NCBI RefSeq assembly: GCF_002795805.1
Contig: NZ_CP018799.1
Location: forward strand, 675,001 to 739,000
Length of the DNA stretch: 64,000 nt
Direction of reading: 5' to 3'
Origin: Mariprofundus aestuarium
Lineage (GTDB): Bacteria > Pseudomonadota > Zetaproteobacteria > Mariprofundales > Mariprofundaceae
Under the pieces are notes generated by a model. The model was not told the origin of the DNA. It did no database searches and saw nothing but the letters and a program-made list of their open reading frames with translations. Positions 52,030 to 61,031 of this stretch are shown one piece after another. Within the stretch, counting starts at the first letter, position 1. Every line of letters starts with the position of its first letter. The position numbers and the translations under genes are program-made.

Positions 52030-53418
52030 TCAGGCTAATAGTTTCTGTACTGCATCAGACAGGTGTCTGACTTCTGACATTTGCAATGTGGAACCGGTTT
52101 CGTCGCGAATCTTAGCAATGATATTTGCCTTCTGCACCCTCCGGTAATTTTCTCCCGGAAGCAGTACATGCGTGAAGCCTAGATTTGCCGCTTCTCTGGT
52201 CCGCGATTCCGGTTGCCCGACTGGCCGAACCTCACCAGTCAGGCCTACTTCGCCGAATAGAGCCACTTCAGCTGCAACAGGTTTTTCCTGAAAGGCCGAG
52301 ACCATAGCCAGCAGTACTGCTAGGTCGGCGGCGGGCTCAGCAATGCGGGCACCACCAGCAATATTGATATAAACATCGTGCTGTGAGAGTGGCAGTCCAA
52401 TGCGACGCTCCAGTACGGCAGTGAGCATGGCGACACGGCCTGCATCAAGGCCGACAGCCGACCGTTTTGGCGTGGAGTAGACGGTAGGTGCGACCAGCGC
52501 CTGCACCTCCACCAGTAGCGGGCGCGTCCCCTCCATGCAGGCCAGAACCACGGAGCCCGGTGTATCGAGGCTGCGTTCGGCCAGGAAGAGGCGGGAAGCA
52601 TCCCGGATGCCGATCAATCCCCGATCCGTCATCTCGAAAACGCCGATCTCACCAGCTGGACCGAAACGGTTTTTCACCGCCCGTAAGATGCGGTGCTCGT
52701 GGCCGTTCTCACCTTCGAAATAGATCACCGCATCAACCATATGTTCAAGTACGCGCGGGCCAGCGAGGGCGCCATCCTTGGTGACATGGCCAACCAGAAT
52801 CAGGGCATGGCCAATGCGTTTGGCGTTCTGGATAAGGGCCGCAGCACAATCGCGTACCTGCGACACCGTTCCCGGAGCGCTGGTCAAACGATTGCTGACG
52901 GTCGTCTGGATTGAATCGACGATCACGACCTCCGGTTTAATCTGATCAATCGTAGCCAGCATCGATTCCAGCTCACATGCCGATACAAGCAGCAGGTTCT
53001 CGTGGATCGAATCGATGCGTTCGCCACGCAGATGTACCTGTTGAATGGACTCTTCACCGGTAATATAGAGTACCGGCCTTTTGCTGTGAGCAGCCAGCCT
53101 GGCAGCTGCCTGCAGCAGCAGCGTTGATTTGCCGATGCCGGGGTTGCCGCCGATCAGTACGGCTGAACCCGGAACAATGCCGCCGCCGAGCACCCGGTCG
53201 AGCTCCTGGATATGGGAGGAGCGACGCGGGCTTGTCAGGCTGCTTATCTTGGTGATCGGTGAGGTGGCCAGCGCCTTGCCTTTACTGCCTATGCGGTGCG
53301 CGGTGGCTTCAAGGAGCTGCTCGCTGATGCAGTTCCAGTCACCGCAATCGGGACACTGGCCGATCCACTTCCTGTGTTCTGCACCGCAGGACTGACAGAC
53401 AAAGATTGATTTGGCCAT
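52030..53418 (-). CDS. radA: DNA repair protein RadA
   Basis: A 462-residue RecA-like ATPase that drives branch migration in recombinational repair. It has the N-terminal four-Cys zinc finger (VCQSCGAEHRKWIGQCPDCG), Walker A GGNPGIGKSTL, the RadA motif LRAVKNRFGPAGEIGVFEM and the Lon-like C-terminal domain ending with LGFTHVLLPGEN. Start is ATG 53418 (MAKSIFVC); the frame runs on to 53496 but that would overlap coaX and add non-family residues. It lies 4 bp after the coaX stop region, same strand. Confidence 0.94.
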   Translation of the reverse strand: MAKSIFVCQSCGAEHRKWIGQCPDCGDWNCISEQLLEATAHRIGSKGKALATSPITKISSLTSPRRSSHIQELDRVLGGGIVPGSAVLIGGNPGIGKSTLLLQAAARLAAHSKRPVLYITGEESIQQVHLRGERIDSIHENLLLVSACELESMLATIDQIKPEVVIVDSIQTTVSNRLTSAPGTVSQVRDCAAALIQNAKRIGHALILVGHVTKDGALAGPRVLEHMVDAVIYFEGENGHEHRILRAVKNRFGPAGEIGVFEMTDRGLIGIRDASRLFLAERSLDTPGSVVLACMEGTRPLLVEVQALVAPTVYSTPKRSAVGLDAGRVAMLTAVLERRIGLPLSQHDVYINIAGGARIAEPAADLAVLLAMVSAFQEKPVAAEVALFGEVGLTGEVRPVGQPESRTREAANLGFTHVLLPGENYRRVQKANIIAKIRDETGSTLQMSEVRHLSDAVQKLLA

Positions 53419-53422
53419 GCTT

Positions 53423-54238
53423 TTACAGTTTTCCAGCTTGAAAAAAGTGATGTTCGGCGAGCAGATGGAGCCCTGCAAGGGTGAGGTGGGGCTCATGATG
53501 GCTGATCTGCGGAAGCTCTTCCCGCAACAGGGAGATCAGGCCACCTGTGGCCACAACCGGAGCATTCTCATAACCGGGTTCTTCGCGCAGCCTTCTGATA
53601 AGGCCGGCATAACTCTCTACCGCACCCCAATAACTTCCTGCCTGCATGCTGCTGGCCGTATCACGGGCAATCAGGGAGGTGTTGCGACCGACTGATACCT
53701 CGGGAAGTTTGGCAGCCCGTTTGCAGAGCGCTTTGAGTGAAATCTCGATGCCGGGAAGGATCAGGCCTCCGGCATAGTGGCCGTCGGGCGATACAATATC
53801 GAAGGTGGTGGCTGTGCCACAGTCAAGTACGATGACTGGCGAGCCGAACTGCTCTCTGGCGGCAACGGCATTAACGATTCGGTCGGCACCCACTTCGCGT
53901 GGATTTTTGTAGTCGACAGCCATGCCTGTTTTGACCTCGGGCGAGCCGACAAAAGCGGGTGTGATGCCGCAAGTGCGTTCGCAGGCGGCTGCAAGCGGGG
54001 CATCAAGATGGGGAACTACGCTGGAAACCAGAATACCATCAATGTTGTCAGCTTTCTGTCCCGACTGCTCAAACATGCCGTGCAGCTGCCAGGCAAGCTC
54101 ATCAGGTGTGAGCTGGCGTTCGCTGGAGAGGCGCCAATGGGTGAGTAGTTCATGATCCTCGTAGAGGCCGAACACCATCTGCGTATTGCCGATGTCGGCA
54201 ACAAGAAGACGTTTTCGCATCGGTTTCGTTGTAATCAT
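53423..54238 (-). CDS. coaX: Type III pantothenate kinase
   Basis: A 271-residue enzyme that phosphorylates pantothenate in the first step of CoA synthesis. P-loop-like motif LLVADIGNTQMVFGLYE, ribose/pantothenate motif GADRIVNAVAA, and LDCGTATTFDIV with its catalytic Asp are present. The start overlaps the birA stop (ATGA), supporting ATG 54238 over the ATG six codons later. It belongs to the nadC-birA-coaX-radA run. Confidence 0.95.
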   Translation of the reverse strand: MITTKPMRKRLLVADIGNTQMVFGLYEDHELLTHWRLSSERQLTPDELAWQLHGMFEQSGQKADNIDGILVSSVVPHLDAPLAAACERTCGITPAFVGSPEVKTGMAVDYKNPREVGADRIVNAVAAREQFGSPVIVLDCGTATTFDIVSPDGHYAGGLILPGIEISLKALCKRAAKLPEVSVGRNTSLIARDTASSMQAGSYWGAVESYAGLIRRLREEPGYENAPVVATGGLISLLREELPQISHHEPHLTLAGLHLLAEHHFFQAGKL

Positions 54239-55194
54239 CTTAGCTCCAAGTCGCCTGCAATGATGCGTTGTGTGCCACGGCTTGTCTCTAACAGCAGGGC
54301 ACCATCCTCATCCAGAGCCGTGGCGATGCCATCAATATAGTTGCGACCATCAAACACGCGCACCTGCTGGCCGGAGGCTGCATGTGCCCGCCACCAGGCG
54401 GCATGGATCGGGCCGAAACCCTTTTCGAGATAGATGTCATACCAGTAGTCCAGCGCATTGAGTACCGAGGCGGCCACATCAAGCCGAGAGGGTTTGCGAC
54501 TGGATATGGAAAAAAGATCGGTCACTTTCTGGGTGATGTCAGAGGGCCAGCCGTCAATAGGGGCACTCAGGTTAATGCCAAAGCCGAGCACCACAGCATG
54601 AACGCGTCCCGGCTCAGCCCGCATCTCGGTGAGAATGCCGGCAAGTTTGGCGCCTCTGCAGAGGATGTCGTTAGGCCATTTGATACGGATGTCGGGTGAA
54701 AAGCTGCTCAGCGCATCATGCAGGGCGACTGCAGTGAGCAGGGAGAGTTGTGGCACCTGCTCCGGCGGCAGGTCAGGGCGCAGCAGTACGCTACAGGCCA
54801 GTGAATCGGTAACGGTATGCCAGCGTCGGCCCAGGCGCCCTTTGCCGGCACACTGCCTGTGGGCAAAGATGGCCAAACCTTCATTCGCCCCCTTGTCGGC
54901 TTCAGACATGGCATCGCGATTGGTCGAATCGGTTTCATCCAGAATCATGATTCTGCTGCCGATCCGCGTACCGTTGCAGCGTGCAGCCAGTGGCCCGCTG
55001 CTGAACACCTCAGATTCTAGCGAATAGCCCTGTCCCGAACTGGCTACGATGTCTGCGCCGCTTTTGCGCAGGTGCTCGATATGTTTCCAGATTCCGGTGC
55101 GAGAGAGCCCCAGTTCCTGCGCTAGCAGGTCGCCGGAAACCGGCTCCGAGCTTGCCTCGAGCCGGGTCAGGATTTTTTCACGGATCTCACTCAC
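54235..55194 (-). CDS. birA: Biotin-protein ligase / biotin operon repressor
   Basis: A 319-residue bifunctional protein. N-terminal winged HTH (GDLLAQELGLSRTGIWKHIE), then the ligase core with the biotinyl-AMP loop GKGRLGRRWHT and IKWPNDILCRG, and the C-terminal SH3-like domain. It attaches biotin to acetyl-CoA carboxylase; the HTH suggests it also represses biotin genes, none of which are in this window. It overlaps nadC upstream and coaX downstream by 4 bp each. Confidence 0.95.
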   Translation of the reverse strand: MSEIREKILTRLEASSEPVSGDLLAQELGLSRTGIWKHIEHLRKSGADIVASSGQGYSLESEVFSSGPLAARCNGTRIGSRIMILDETDSTNRDAMSEADKGANEGLAIFAHRQCAGKGRLGRRWHTVTDSLACSVLLRPDLPPEQVPQLSLLTAVALHDALSSFSPDIRIKWPNDILCRGAKLAGILTEMRAEPGRVHAVVLGFGINLSAPIDGWPSDITQKVTDLFSISSRKPSRLDVAASVLNALDYWYDIYLEKGFGPIHAAWWRAHAASGQQVRVFDGRNYIDGIATALDEDGALLLETSRGTQRIIAGDLELR

Positions 55195-56027
55195 TGCTGT
55201 TTGGAGACGATGCGCATCGACAGATCCAGAGATGGAGCGGAGTGGGTGATGGCTCCGATAGCGATACGGTCGATACCGGTTTCAGCATAGTCACGTGCAT
55301 TGGCCAGCGTGATGTTGCCGGAGGCCTCAAGTAGAATTGAAGTTGGTACGAGTTCGCGTGCCAGTACAACAGTTTCCGGCCCCATATTGTCCAGCAGAAT
55401 GATGTCGGGAGAGGCGTTTATGGCTTCATGTACCTCAGCCATCGTTTCACACTCCACCTCGACCCATATATCATGACTTTGACTTCTGCAGGCTTGAATT
55501 GCATCACTGATCGATCCGCACGCCTCGATATGGTTCTCCTTGATCAGCATGCCACTCTCAAGGTTGATACGGTGGTTGATGCCGCCGCCGTGGATCACCG
55601 CCTGCTTCTCAAGTCTGCGCAGGCCAGGGGTGGTTTTACGCGTATCGGCAACACTGCAGCCGGTTCCCTCAAGTTTTTCAACAAAGCTATGGGTGGCTGT
55701 TGCGATGCCTGAGAGGTGCTGCAGGAAATTCAGCGCGGTGCGCTCGGCTGCCAAGAGGGCGCGTAAAGGCCCGGTGAGTTCGCAGACAGTGTCGCCAGTT
55801 GCAACCTGATCACCATCTTTGACCAGCCAGTTGCGGGCGATGCCCGAATCAACTTTCGCAAATACCTCATCGGCTACTGTCAGGCCGGAAAGCACACCAG
55901 CAGCTTTGGCGCTGATGCGTGCGCATCCGGTTGCATCGGCGGCGATGGTGGCCTGCCCGGTCAAGTCATTAAAAGCGGCATCTTCATCAAGTGCGATCTG
56001 AATAAGCTGGCTATGTATTGTCTGCAT
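55191..56027 (-). CDS. nadC: Nicotinate-nucleotide diphosphorylase (carboxylating)
   Basis: A 278-residue quinolinate phosphoribosyltransferase of NAD synthesis. DTRKTTPGLRRLEKQAVIHG and GGINHRINLESGMLIKENHI contain the substrate-binding Arg, His and Lys; LLDNMGPETVV and GNITLANARDYAETGIDRIA follow. ATG 56027 (MQTIHSQ) fits the family N-terminus; the frame is open to 56087. First gene of the tightly overlapping nadC-birA-coaX-radA operon. Confidence 0.95.
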   Translation of the reverse strand: MQTIHSQLIQIALDEDAAFNDLTGQATIAADATGCARISAKAAGVLSGLTVADEVFAKVDSGIARNWLVKDGDQVATGDTVCELTGPLRALLAAERTALNFLQHLSGIATATHSFVEKLEGTGCSVADTRKTTPGLRRLEKQAVIHGGGINHRINLESGMLIKENHIEACGSISDAIQACRSQSHDIWVEVECETMAEVHEAINASPDIILLDNMGPETVVLARELVPTSILLEASGNITLANARDYAETGIDRIAIGAITHSAPSLDLSMRIVSKQQ

Positions 56028-56115
56028 CCTGCCAACTCTATGAACCTGTGAATAAATGTCATTAGAGATGATCTGAATAAGTGTCACGGTTGCCGATTTG
56101 TGTCATATTGCCGCC

Positions 56116-57534
56116 ATGAGCGGCCATTCAGATAGCAGTGATGCAGCATCGATGAGGGAGCATGAGAAGGCAACCATTCTGGTTGTCGACGATACCCCTG
56201 AAAATATTGATGTGCTGCGCGGTGTATTGAAGTCGGAATATAAGGTGAAGGTGGCAATCAACGGTGAGCAGGCGCTCAAGCTCTGCTTGTCGGGTACTCC
56301 CCCAGATCTGATTCTTCTGGATATTATGATGCCGGGCATGGATGGCTACGAGGTGTGCAGGCGCCTGAAGGCAGAGTCTAGCACCGAGGGCATTCCCGTG
56401 ATTTTTGTGACGGCGATGAATGAGACTCATGATGAGGTGCGCGGCTTTGAAGTAGGGGCCGTCGATTATATCAACAAGCCGATTACCCCTGCGATTGTGC
56501 ATGCGCGGGTGCAGACCCATCTCAAGCTCCGCTCCGCCTACCGTTTTATTCGCGACACATTCGGCCGTTACCTCTCCGAGGAGATTGTCGATAGCCTGAT
56601 TGATTCGCCGCATGGGTTAACACTTGGCGGTGAGAAGCGAGAGGTGACCGTGCTGATGTCAGACCTCAGGGGGTTTACCTCCATCGGAGAGCGACTGCCA
56701 GCCGAAGCTGTGGTTGATATGATCAATATCTACCTTGGAGAGATGACCGAGGTGATCCAGAAGTATATGGGCACCATCGATGAGTTTATCGGTGATGCCA
56801 TCTTGGCGATCTTCGGGGCACCGATTCAGCGCGAGGATGATGCTCTGCGTGCGCTGCGTTGTGCGGTGGAGATGCAGCTGACGATGGAGAGGGTGAACCG
56901 GCGATACATGGAGCTTGGTTACCCTGCACTGCAAATGGGCATCGGTATCAATACCGGGGCTGCCATTGTTGGAAATATTGGTTCAAAGAAGCGCAGCAAA
57001 TATGCAGTTGTCGGCCGGGTGGTGAATACCACATCTAGGATTGAATCCTATACCGTCGGCGGCCAGATCCTGATCTCTGAAGAGACGCGCGATGCCTGTG
57101 CTACCGACCTGCGAATTGATGACCAGCTGAAGGTGATGCCGAAGGGTATCAGCGAAGAGATGACCATCTTCGATATTGGAGGCATTTACGGCGATGATCC
57201 ACTGCTGCTGCCGGAGAAGATAGATGAACCTTTGACCAAGCTGGCCAATCCTTTGGCTGTAAAGGTTTGCCGGCTTGAGGGTAAGTTTGCGCTCGAGCCT
57301 TTTAGTGGAGAAATCCTCAGCCTGAATCGTTCAATGTTCGAGATGTGGCTGGAGAAGGAGGGCACGCCTCTTACCAGCCTGAAAGTGGTGCTGCCGGATG
57401 GTGGGGCCGAACTTTACGTCAAAGTAATGCGTTCCCGTTCGGATGATCCACGCAGGGTGCTTGCCCGGGTGAGCTATATGCCAGATGAGGCGGAAGCTTT
57501 TGTAGGTGGGATCCTGAGTGAGGCAAGAGAGTGA
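56116..57534 (+). CDS. Response regulator with class III nucleotide cyclase domain
   Basis: A 472-residue protein. A receiver domain (about 12-135) has ILVVDDTPENIDVL, the phospho-acceptor Asp in LILLDIMMPGMDG (about 71) and the Lys in YINKPITP. A class III cyclase domain (about 170-330) has the metal-binding Asp residues in VLMSDLRGFTSIGERL and FIGDAILAIFGAP, and MGIGINTGAAIVGNIGS. The C-terminal 120 residues form a beta-rich domain similar to a PilZ domain. Inferred: phosphorylation controls synthesis of cAMP or cGMP. Its stop overlaps the phosphodiesterase start at 57531. Confidence 0.88.
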   Translation: MSGHSDSSDAASMREHEKATILVVDDTPENIDVLRGVLKSEYKVKVAINGEQALKLCLSGTPPDLILLDIMMPGMDGYEVCRRLKAESSTEGIPVIFVTAMNETHDEVRGFEVGAVDYINKPITPAIVHARVQTHLKLRSAYRFIRDTFGRYLSEEIVDSLIDSPHGLTLGGEKREVTVLMSDLRGFTSIGERLPAEAVVDMINIYLGEMTEVIQKYMGTIDEFIGDAILAIFGAPIQREDDALRALRCAVEMQLTMERVNRRYMELGYPALQMGIGINTGAAIVGNIGSKKRSKYAVVGRVVNTTSRIESYTVGGQILISEETRDACATDLRIDDQLKVMPKGISEEMTIFDIGGIYGDDPLLLPEKIDEPLTKLANPLAVKVCRLEGKFALEPFSGEILSLNRSMFEMWLEKEGTPLTSLKVVLPDGGAELYVKVMRSRSDDPRRVLARVSYMPDEAEAFVGGILSEARE

Positions 57535-58322
57535 GTCTTCTGCTGCATATCTCCGATTCCCATCTTTATGAGGATCCTGCAGGCGAGTTGAAAGGGGTGC
57601 GTCCGCGCGACAGTTATGAGACCGTGTTAAAGGCAGCACACACGCGCTTTCCTGAGCCCGATGTGGTCGTGCTTGGCGGCGACATGGCGCAGGATGAGGC
57701 GGCACCCACCTATCGTAAGGTGGCGGAGATGTTGCCTTGGTGTGCGCCGGTGATGATCTCGCCCGGCAATCATGCCCACCTCCCTTCACTGCAGGGAGCG
57801 CTGATTCCGGCACTGAAAGCCTGTGCCTCCTATAGCGATCACCTGCAACTTGAACACTGGCAGGTGATCACACTGAATACACACCGTGAAGATACGATCT
57901 CCGGTTACCTTTCAGCGAGTGAGCTGGGGCGCCTTAAGCAGTTGCTGGAAGCATCCTCTGAAAAACATACAGTGATTGCACTGCACCATCCTCCACTTGA
58001 TGTGGGCAGCCGCTGGCTTGATGCAATCGGGCTTGAGAACAGGGGTGAGCTTTGGAGGCTGATTGCCGGATTTCCGCAGGTTAAGGTGTTGCTCTCCGGC
58101 CATATCCACCAAGCCTTCGATACGTTTCATAACGGGGTTCGCGTGCTCGGCACACCATCCACATGTATCCAGTTTAAGCGCAGAAGTGATAATTTCGGCA
58201 TGGATGATATTTCCCCCGGCTATCGCTGGATCAGGCTGCTGGAGGGTGGGCGAATCCAGACTGCAGTTGAGCGCATCAAAGGGTTCATTCCACCAGATCT
58301 GAACAATATTACCCCGTACTAA
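57531..58322 (+). CDS. cpdA: CpdA-like cyclic-nucleotide phosphodiesterase
   Basis: A 263-residue metallophosphoesterase of the CpdA type: ISDSHLYEDPAGELKGVRP, VLGGDMAQDEAAPTY, SPGNHAHLP, ALHHPPLDVGSRWLD, SGHIHQAFDTFHNG and GTPSTCIQF. Known: CpdA hydrolyses 3',5'-cAMP and carries the long first motif and the PST(C/I)xQF ending seen here. GNHA replaces the more usual GNHD, a change next to, not at, the metal-binding Asn and His. Its start overlaps the cyclase gene stop by 4 bp (GTGA), so both are made together. Confidence 0.88.
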   Translation: MSLLLHISDSHLYEDPAGELKGVRPRDSYETVLKAAHTRFPEPDVVVLGGDMAQDEAAPTYRKVAEMLPWCAPVMISPGNHAHLPSLQGALIPALKACASYSDHLQLEHWQVITLNTHREDTISGYLSASELGRLKQLLEASSEKHTVIALHHPPLDVGSRWLDAIGLENRGELWRLIAGFPQVKVLLSGHIHQAFDTFHNGVRVLGTPSTCIQFKRRSDNFGMDDISPGYRWIRLLEGGRIQTAVERIKGFIPPDLNNITPY

Positions 58323-58418
58323 TAACCCACCTTGGCCGAGTAACGAATGCCTGATTCGAGTCCAGCTCGGGGATGCAGTAGGGGCTCGAAAAAATATGTA
58401 CGAGTGGCGGTTTCCAGC

Positions 58419-58771
58419 CCAAAACCGGCCGTTCGAAGAGCCTTTAGTTTAGTCCTGTTTAGAGGCCACTGCCGGAAGCGTTAATTCAAAAGATCTCTTA
58501 TGTGGAAGCTAACTTCTAAAGGCGAATATGGTTTGCTAATAATGATAGCTTGTTGCTCTTTCTCTTTTGGGATTTCGTGTCCCATTGCATCGTAACCAGA
58601 GGCAAAAAGAGCAGGGGTATTCTTACTTTTCAACCATATCTGCTCCATTAAATCAAAACCGCTAATTTTTGGCATAATGATATCAGTAAAGACTAGAGAT
58701 ATTGAATCTTGTTCATCCTCAAAGATTTGTAGCGCTTCCTCACCATTGGTGGCTTGTAATACTCGATAATT
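58419..58771 (-). pseudogene. Inverted 353-bp copy of the 3' end of the hybrid kinase gene
   Basis: Reverse complement of 32482-32834, with a single mismatch that I can see (58429 against 32824). It carries codons for about the last 97 residues of the kinase receiver domain plus 62 bp of downstream sequence. It contains an intact 64-codon frame (58481-58675, MPKISGFDLMEQI...) but no promoter, ribosome site or the acceptor Asp in that frame, so it is a fragment. One end lies in a GGCCGA-type repeat, as does 32834. Near-identity implies a recent event. Confidence 0.92.
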
Positions 58772-58915
58772 TAAAGTATTGAATAGAAATCACAGCCTCT
58801 TACGTTGAGAGGCCTGTCCACATTAATAAAAATCAATACATAAATAATGAAATTATAATTCTATAATATATACAGTTCTGGAGCGTCAAGATAATGCAGC
58901 GGAAGGAGAATTATT

Positions 58916-59083
58916 GTGGCCAAACCAAAAAGCACATACAAGAATATGTACGGGTATCTTATAGATCCTATTCATTTCACTCATGAAAGGTTACAAAATA
59001 TCGTTGAGGTAAGTAATACCAATATTTTAACATCTCTTATGGCAGCGGTGGGAATATGGAGCATAGCCAGCCTTGTAATTTGA
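58916..59083 (+). CDS. Small membrane protein (55 aa)
   Basis: A GTG-started frame with AAGGAG seven bases upstream. It reads AKPKSTYKNMYGYLIDPIHF then a polar stretch, ending in a hydrophobic helix (ILTSLMAAVGIWSIASLVI). No homologue is recognised. A separate single gene within the accessory stretch; the quality of the ribosome site and of the terminal membrane segment support it. The 58323-58915 stretch before it otherwise holds only the kinase fragment and a repeat. Confidence 0.5.
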   Translation: MAKPKSTYKNMYGYLIDPIHFTHERLQNIVEVSNTNILTSLMAAVGIWSIASLVI

Positions 59084-59225
59084 CAGAAACCCTATTTCAT
59101 GATTTGAATGACCTCTTTTGGCGGACTCCTGCCTTTGGTGACCTGCGTATCGAGCCCAAATGCGAAGTGACTATAATATTTTGCGTCGGTATGCTTTGAT
59201 GAAATATCTACTTAGGAGGTGAATT

Positions 59226-59615
59226 ATGGCCAAGGGATTAATGGACTTTGCTGCTGAAGCAAGAACAAAGGTCGAAGAGATATCGACTGATGAAGTGGTT
59301 GCTCTAACAAGAGGCGGGAATGTGTTATTGCTCGATGTGCGTGAACCGGGCGAAGTACGTGAGGGCCATTTGTCTGGAGCTGTTAATGTCCCCCGTGGGC
59401 TGCTTGAGGCAAAGGCTGATTTGTCTTACCCGCATCGTGAACCGTGTTTGGAAAACCGCGAGCAATGTTTGGTTGTGTATTGCGCGAGTGGTGTGCGCAG
59501 TCTATTGGCTGCTGCCACCCTTCAGGAAATGGGGTTTGCAGATGTAAAGTCGATGGCCGGTGGATTTACGGCTTGGCAGACAGAAGGCAAGGACGTTACT
59601 TCTGAGTCATGGTGA
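59226..59615 (+). CDS. Rhodanese-domain protein
   Basis: A 129-residue single-domain rhodanese. VLLLDVREPGEVREGHLSGA is the N-terminal signature, and the active-site loop is YCASGVRSLLAA with the catalytic Cys at about 80. The C-terminal GFADVKSMAGGFTAWQTEG is also conserved. It transfers sulfane sulfur to a thiophilic acceptor. Good AGGAGG before the ATG. Monocistronic. Confidence 0.9.
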   Translation: MAKGLMDFAAEARTKVEEISTDEVVALTRGGNVLLLDVREPGEVREGHLSGAVNVPRGLLEAKADLSYPHREPCLENREQCLVVYCASGVRSLLAAATLQEMGFADVKSMAGGFTAWQTEGKDVTSESW

Positions 59616-59767
59616 TATTTTAATTCTGCGAAGGACCGATGCTTTTGGCCGGAAGCAGACATTCATCTGATTTATTACCTAGGGCATGCTTCAGATAGAA
59701 AAAGAGCTTCAGACCCCCCATTGTATAGCCCAGAGCTCTAACTTTTATAACCAATGACTGCTTTCGG

Positions 59768-59939
59768 CCCAGGCTGTGTGAAAACATGAAATATTTCAGA
59801 TAGCCGAGAATTTATCCCCAAAATCATGTGCTGTTGCATCACTTCTAGGCAGCAAAACCCACTTTTTCACATTATTTCGGGAGTACCAGGGGTCATTTAC
59901 CACTTTCAAAAATAATCTTTAGTTTTCACACAGCCTGGG
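59768..59939. mobile_element. MITE-like element with 18-bp perfect terminal inverted repeats
   Basis: CCCAGGCTGTGTGAAAAC at 59768-59785 is repeated as its exact complement at 59922-59939, giving a 172-bp unit with no coding frame. Terminal sequences of this type (GGCTGTGTGAAAA) resemble those of known insertion sequences. It interrupts a GGCCGA-type repeat (left part 59755-59767, right part from 59940). No target duplication is evident. The rest of 59616-60040 has another such repeat (59637-59670) and no gene. Confidence 0.75.
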
Positions 59940-60040
59940 TCACAAGCGGACACTCGAGTTTTGAATGATGTGCGCCCAATAAACGTTTCTTCTTTGCTAT
60001 ACTTATAATATGCAAAATCCATTTTATTTTGGGGAATGAC

Positions 60041-60760
60041 ATGTCAGCAAAGACGGTTAATGAAGAGGCAGCTCAAACAGTATCCCCTCGCCAGTGGATC
60101 AGATTAGTTGTGGCGTATCTCCTAATCCCGCTGATTTTGTTTATATGCGGTGGGGACCTCGGCTGGTGGCAGGCGTGGCTATATTCCATGCTGATCTTGG
60201 CCGCTGGTATTGGTGGGCGCATGTGGGCAGAACAGCGACATCCCGGATTAACAGCCGAAAGACAAAATATTGAAAGTATCCAAAATGCAAAAGCCTGGGA
60301 CAAAGTGCTTGCTCCACTGATGGCGGTGAGTCTCGTGTTTCCTATGGTCATAGTAGCAGGGCTGGACCACCGCTATAGCTGGTCACCCGAATTTCCGCTA
60401 TGGCTCATCGTGATTGGCTTCATTTTGATTTCGCTCGGATACGCTTTCGCTGCATGGGCATTGGCAGAGAACCGCTTTTTCTCCAGCTTGGTGCGCATTC
60501 AGACGGATCGAGGGCATGTGGTGTGTGACAGTGGTCCGTACCGGTTTGTACGGCATCCGGGTTACGCCGGAAATATTCTTCCACTGTTCGGTATTGTTCT
60601 TGCCCTGGGCTCGGCATGGACACTGATTCCTGCGGCGGTGGCATTAATCATCACGGTGATTAGAACCGGACTTGAAGACCGGACGCTACAGGAAGAGTTG
60701 CCGGGCTATTGGGACTATGCACAACGCGTGCGTTATCGGTTGTTTCCCGGGATATACTGA
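60041..60760 (+). CDS. Isoprenylcysteine-methyltransferase-like membrane protein
   Basis: A 239-residue integral membrane methyltransferase with helices at about 18-35, 42-60, 86-105, 118-140 and 175-205. The ICMT/PEMT signature is in the C-terminal half: ENRFFSSLVRIQTDRGHVVC, GPYRFVRHPGYAGN, and TGLEDRTLQEELPGYWDYAQ. The HPGY and E-E residues bind SAM. The lipid or protein substrate is unknown. ATG 60041 has GGGGAATGAC upstream. Confidence 0.87.
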   Translation: MSAKTVNEEAAQTVSPRQWIRLVVAYLLIPLILFICGGDLGWWQAWLYSMLILAAGIGGRMWAEQRHPGLTAERQNIESIQNAKAWDKVLAPLMAVSLVFPMVIVAGLDHRYSWSPEFPLWLIVIGFILISLGYAFAAWALAENRFFSSLVRIQTDRGHVVCDSGPYRFVRHPGYAGNILPLFGIVLALGSAWTLIPAAVALIITVIRTGLEDRTLQEELPGYWDYAQRVRYRLFPGIY

Positions 60761-61031
60761 GAGACCTGAAATTTATGTTGAGTGACTGCTTTTTGGCCGA
60801 CTGCTGCCGATCACGACAGGCGACTCACGGCCAGCAACGGGCACTCGACCTCACCCGCACAAAGGTGTATTTGCCATTTTCAATTTCCCAACTATGTTAA
60901 AGCAACTACGGAAGGGATATGAGGATTTTTCGACCTCGCCAGCTTCACCAAGTCAGAATAGTCACCAAAAATGGTGTCTAATATATGTTATATTCCAAAA
61001 CAATAAGAGCAGAAATCTTGAAGGGTAAGGC

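Noticed and set aside
57331-57813. Minus-strand frame across the cyclase/phosphodiesterase junction
   Set aside because: Cysteine- and histidine-rich shadow; both plus-strand genes carry complete family motifs here.
58481-58675. Functional 64-aa response-regulator-like gene
   Set aside because: It is the tail of the duplicated kinase fragment without the phospho-acceptor Asp, promoter or ribosome site.
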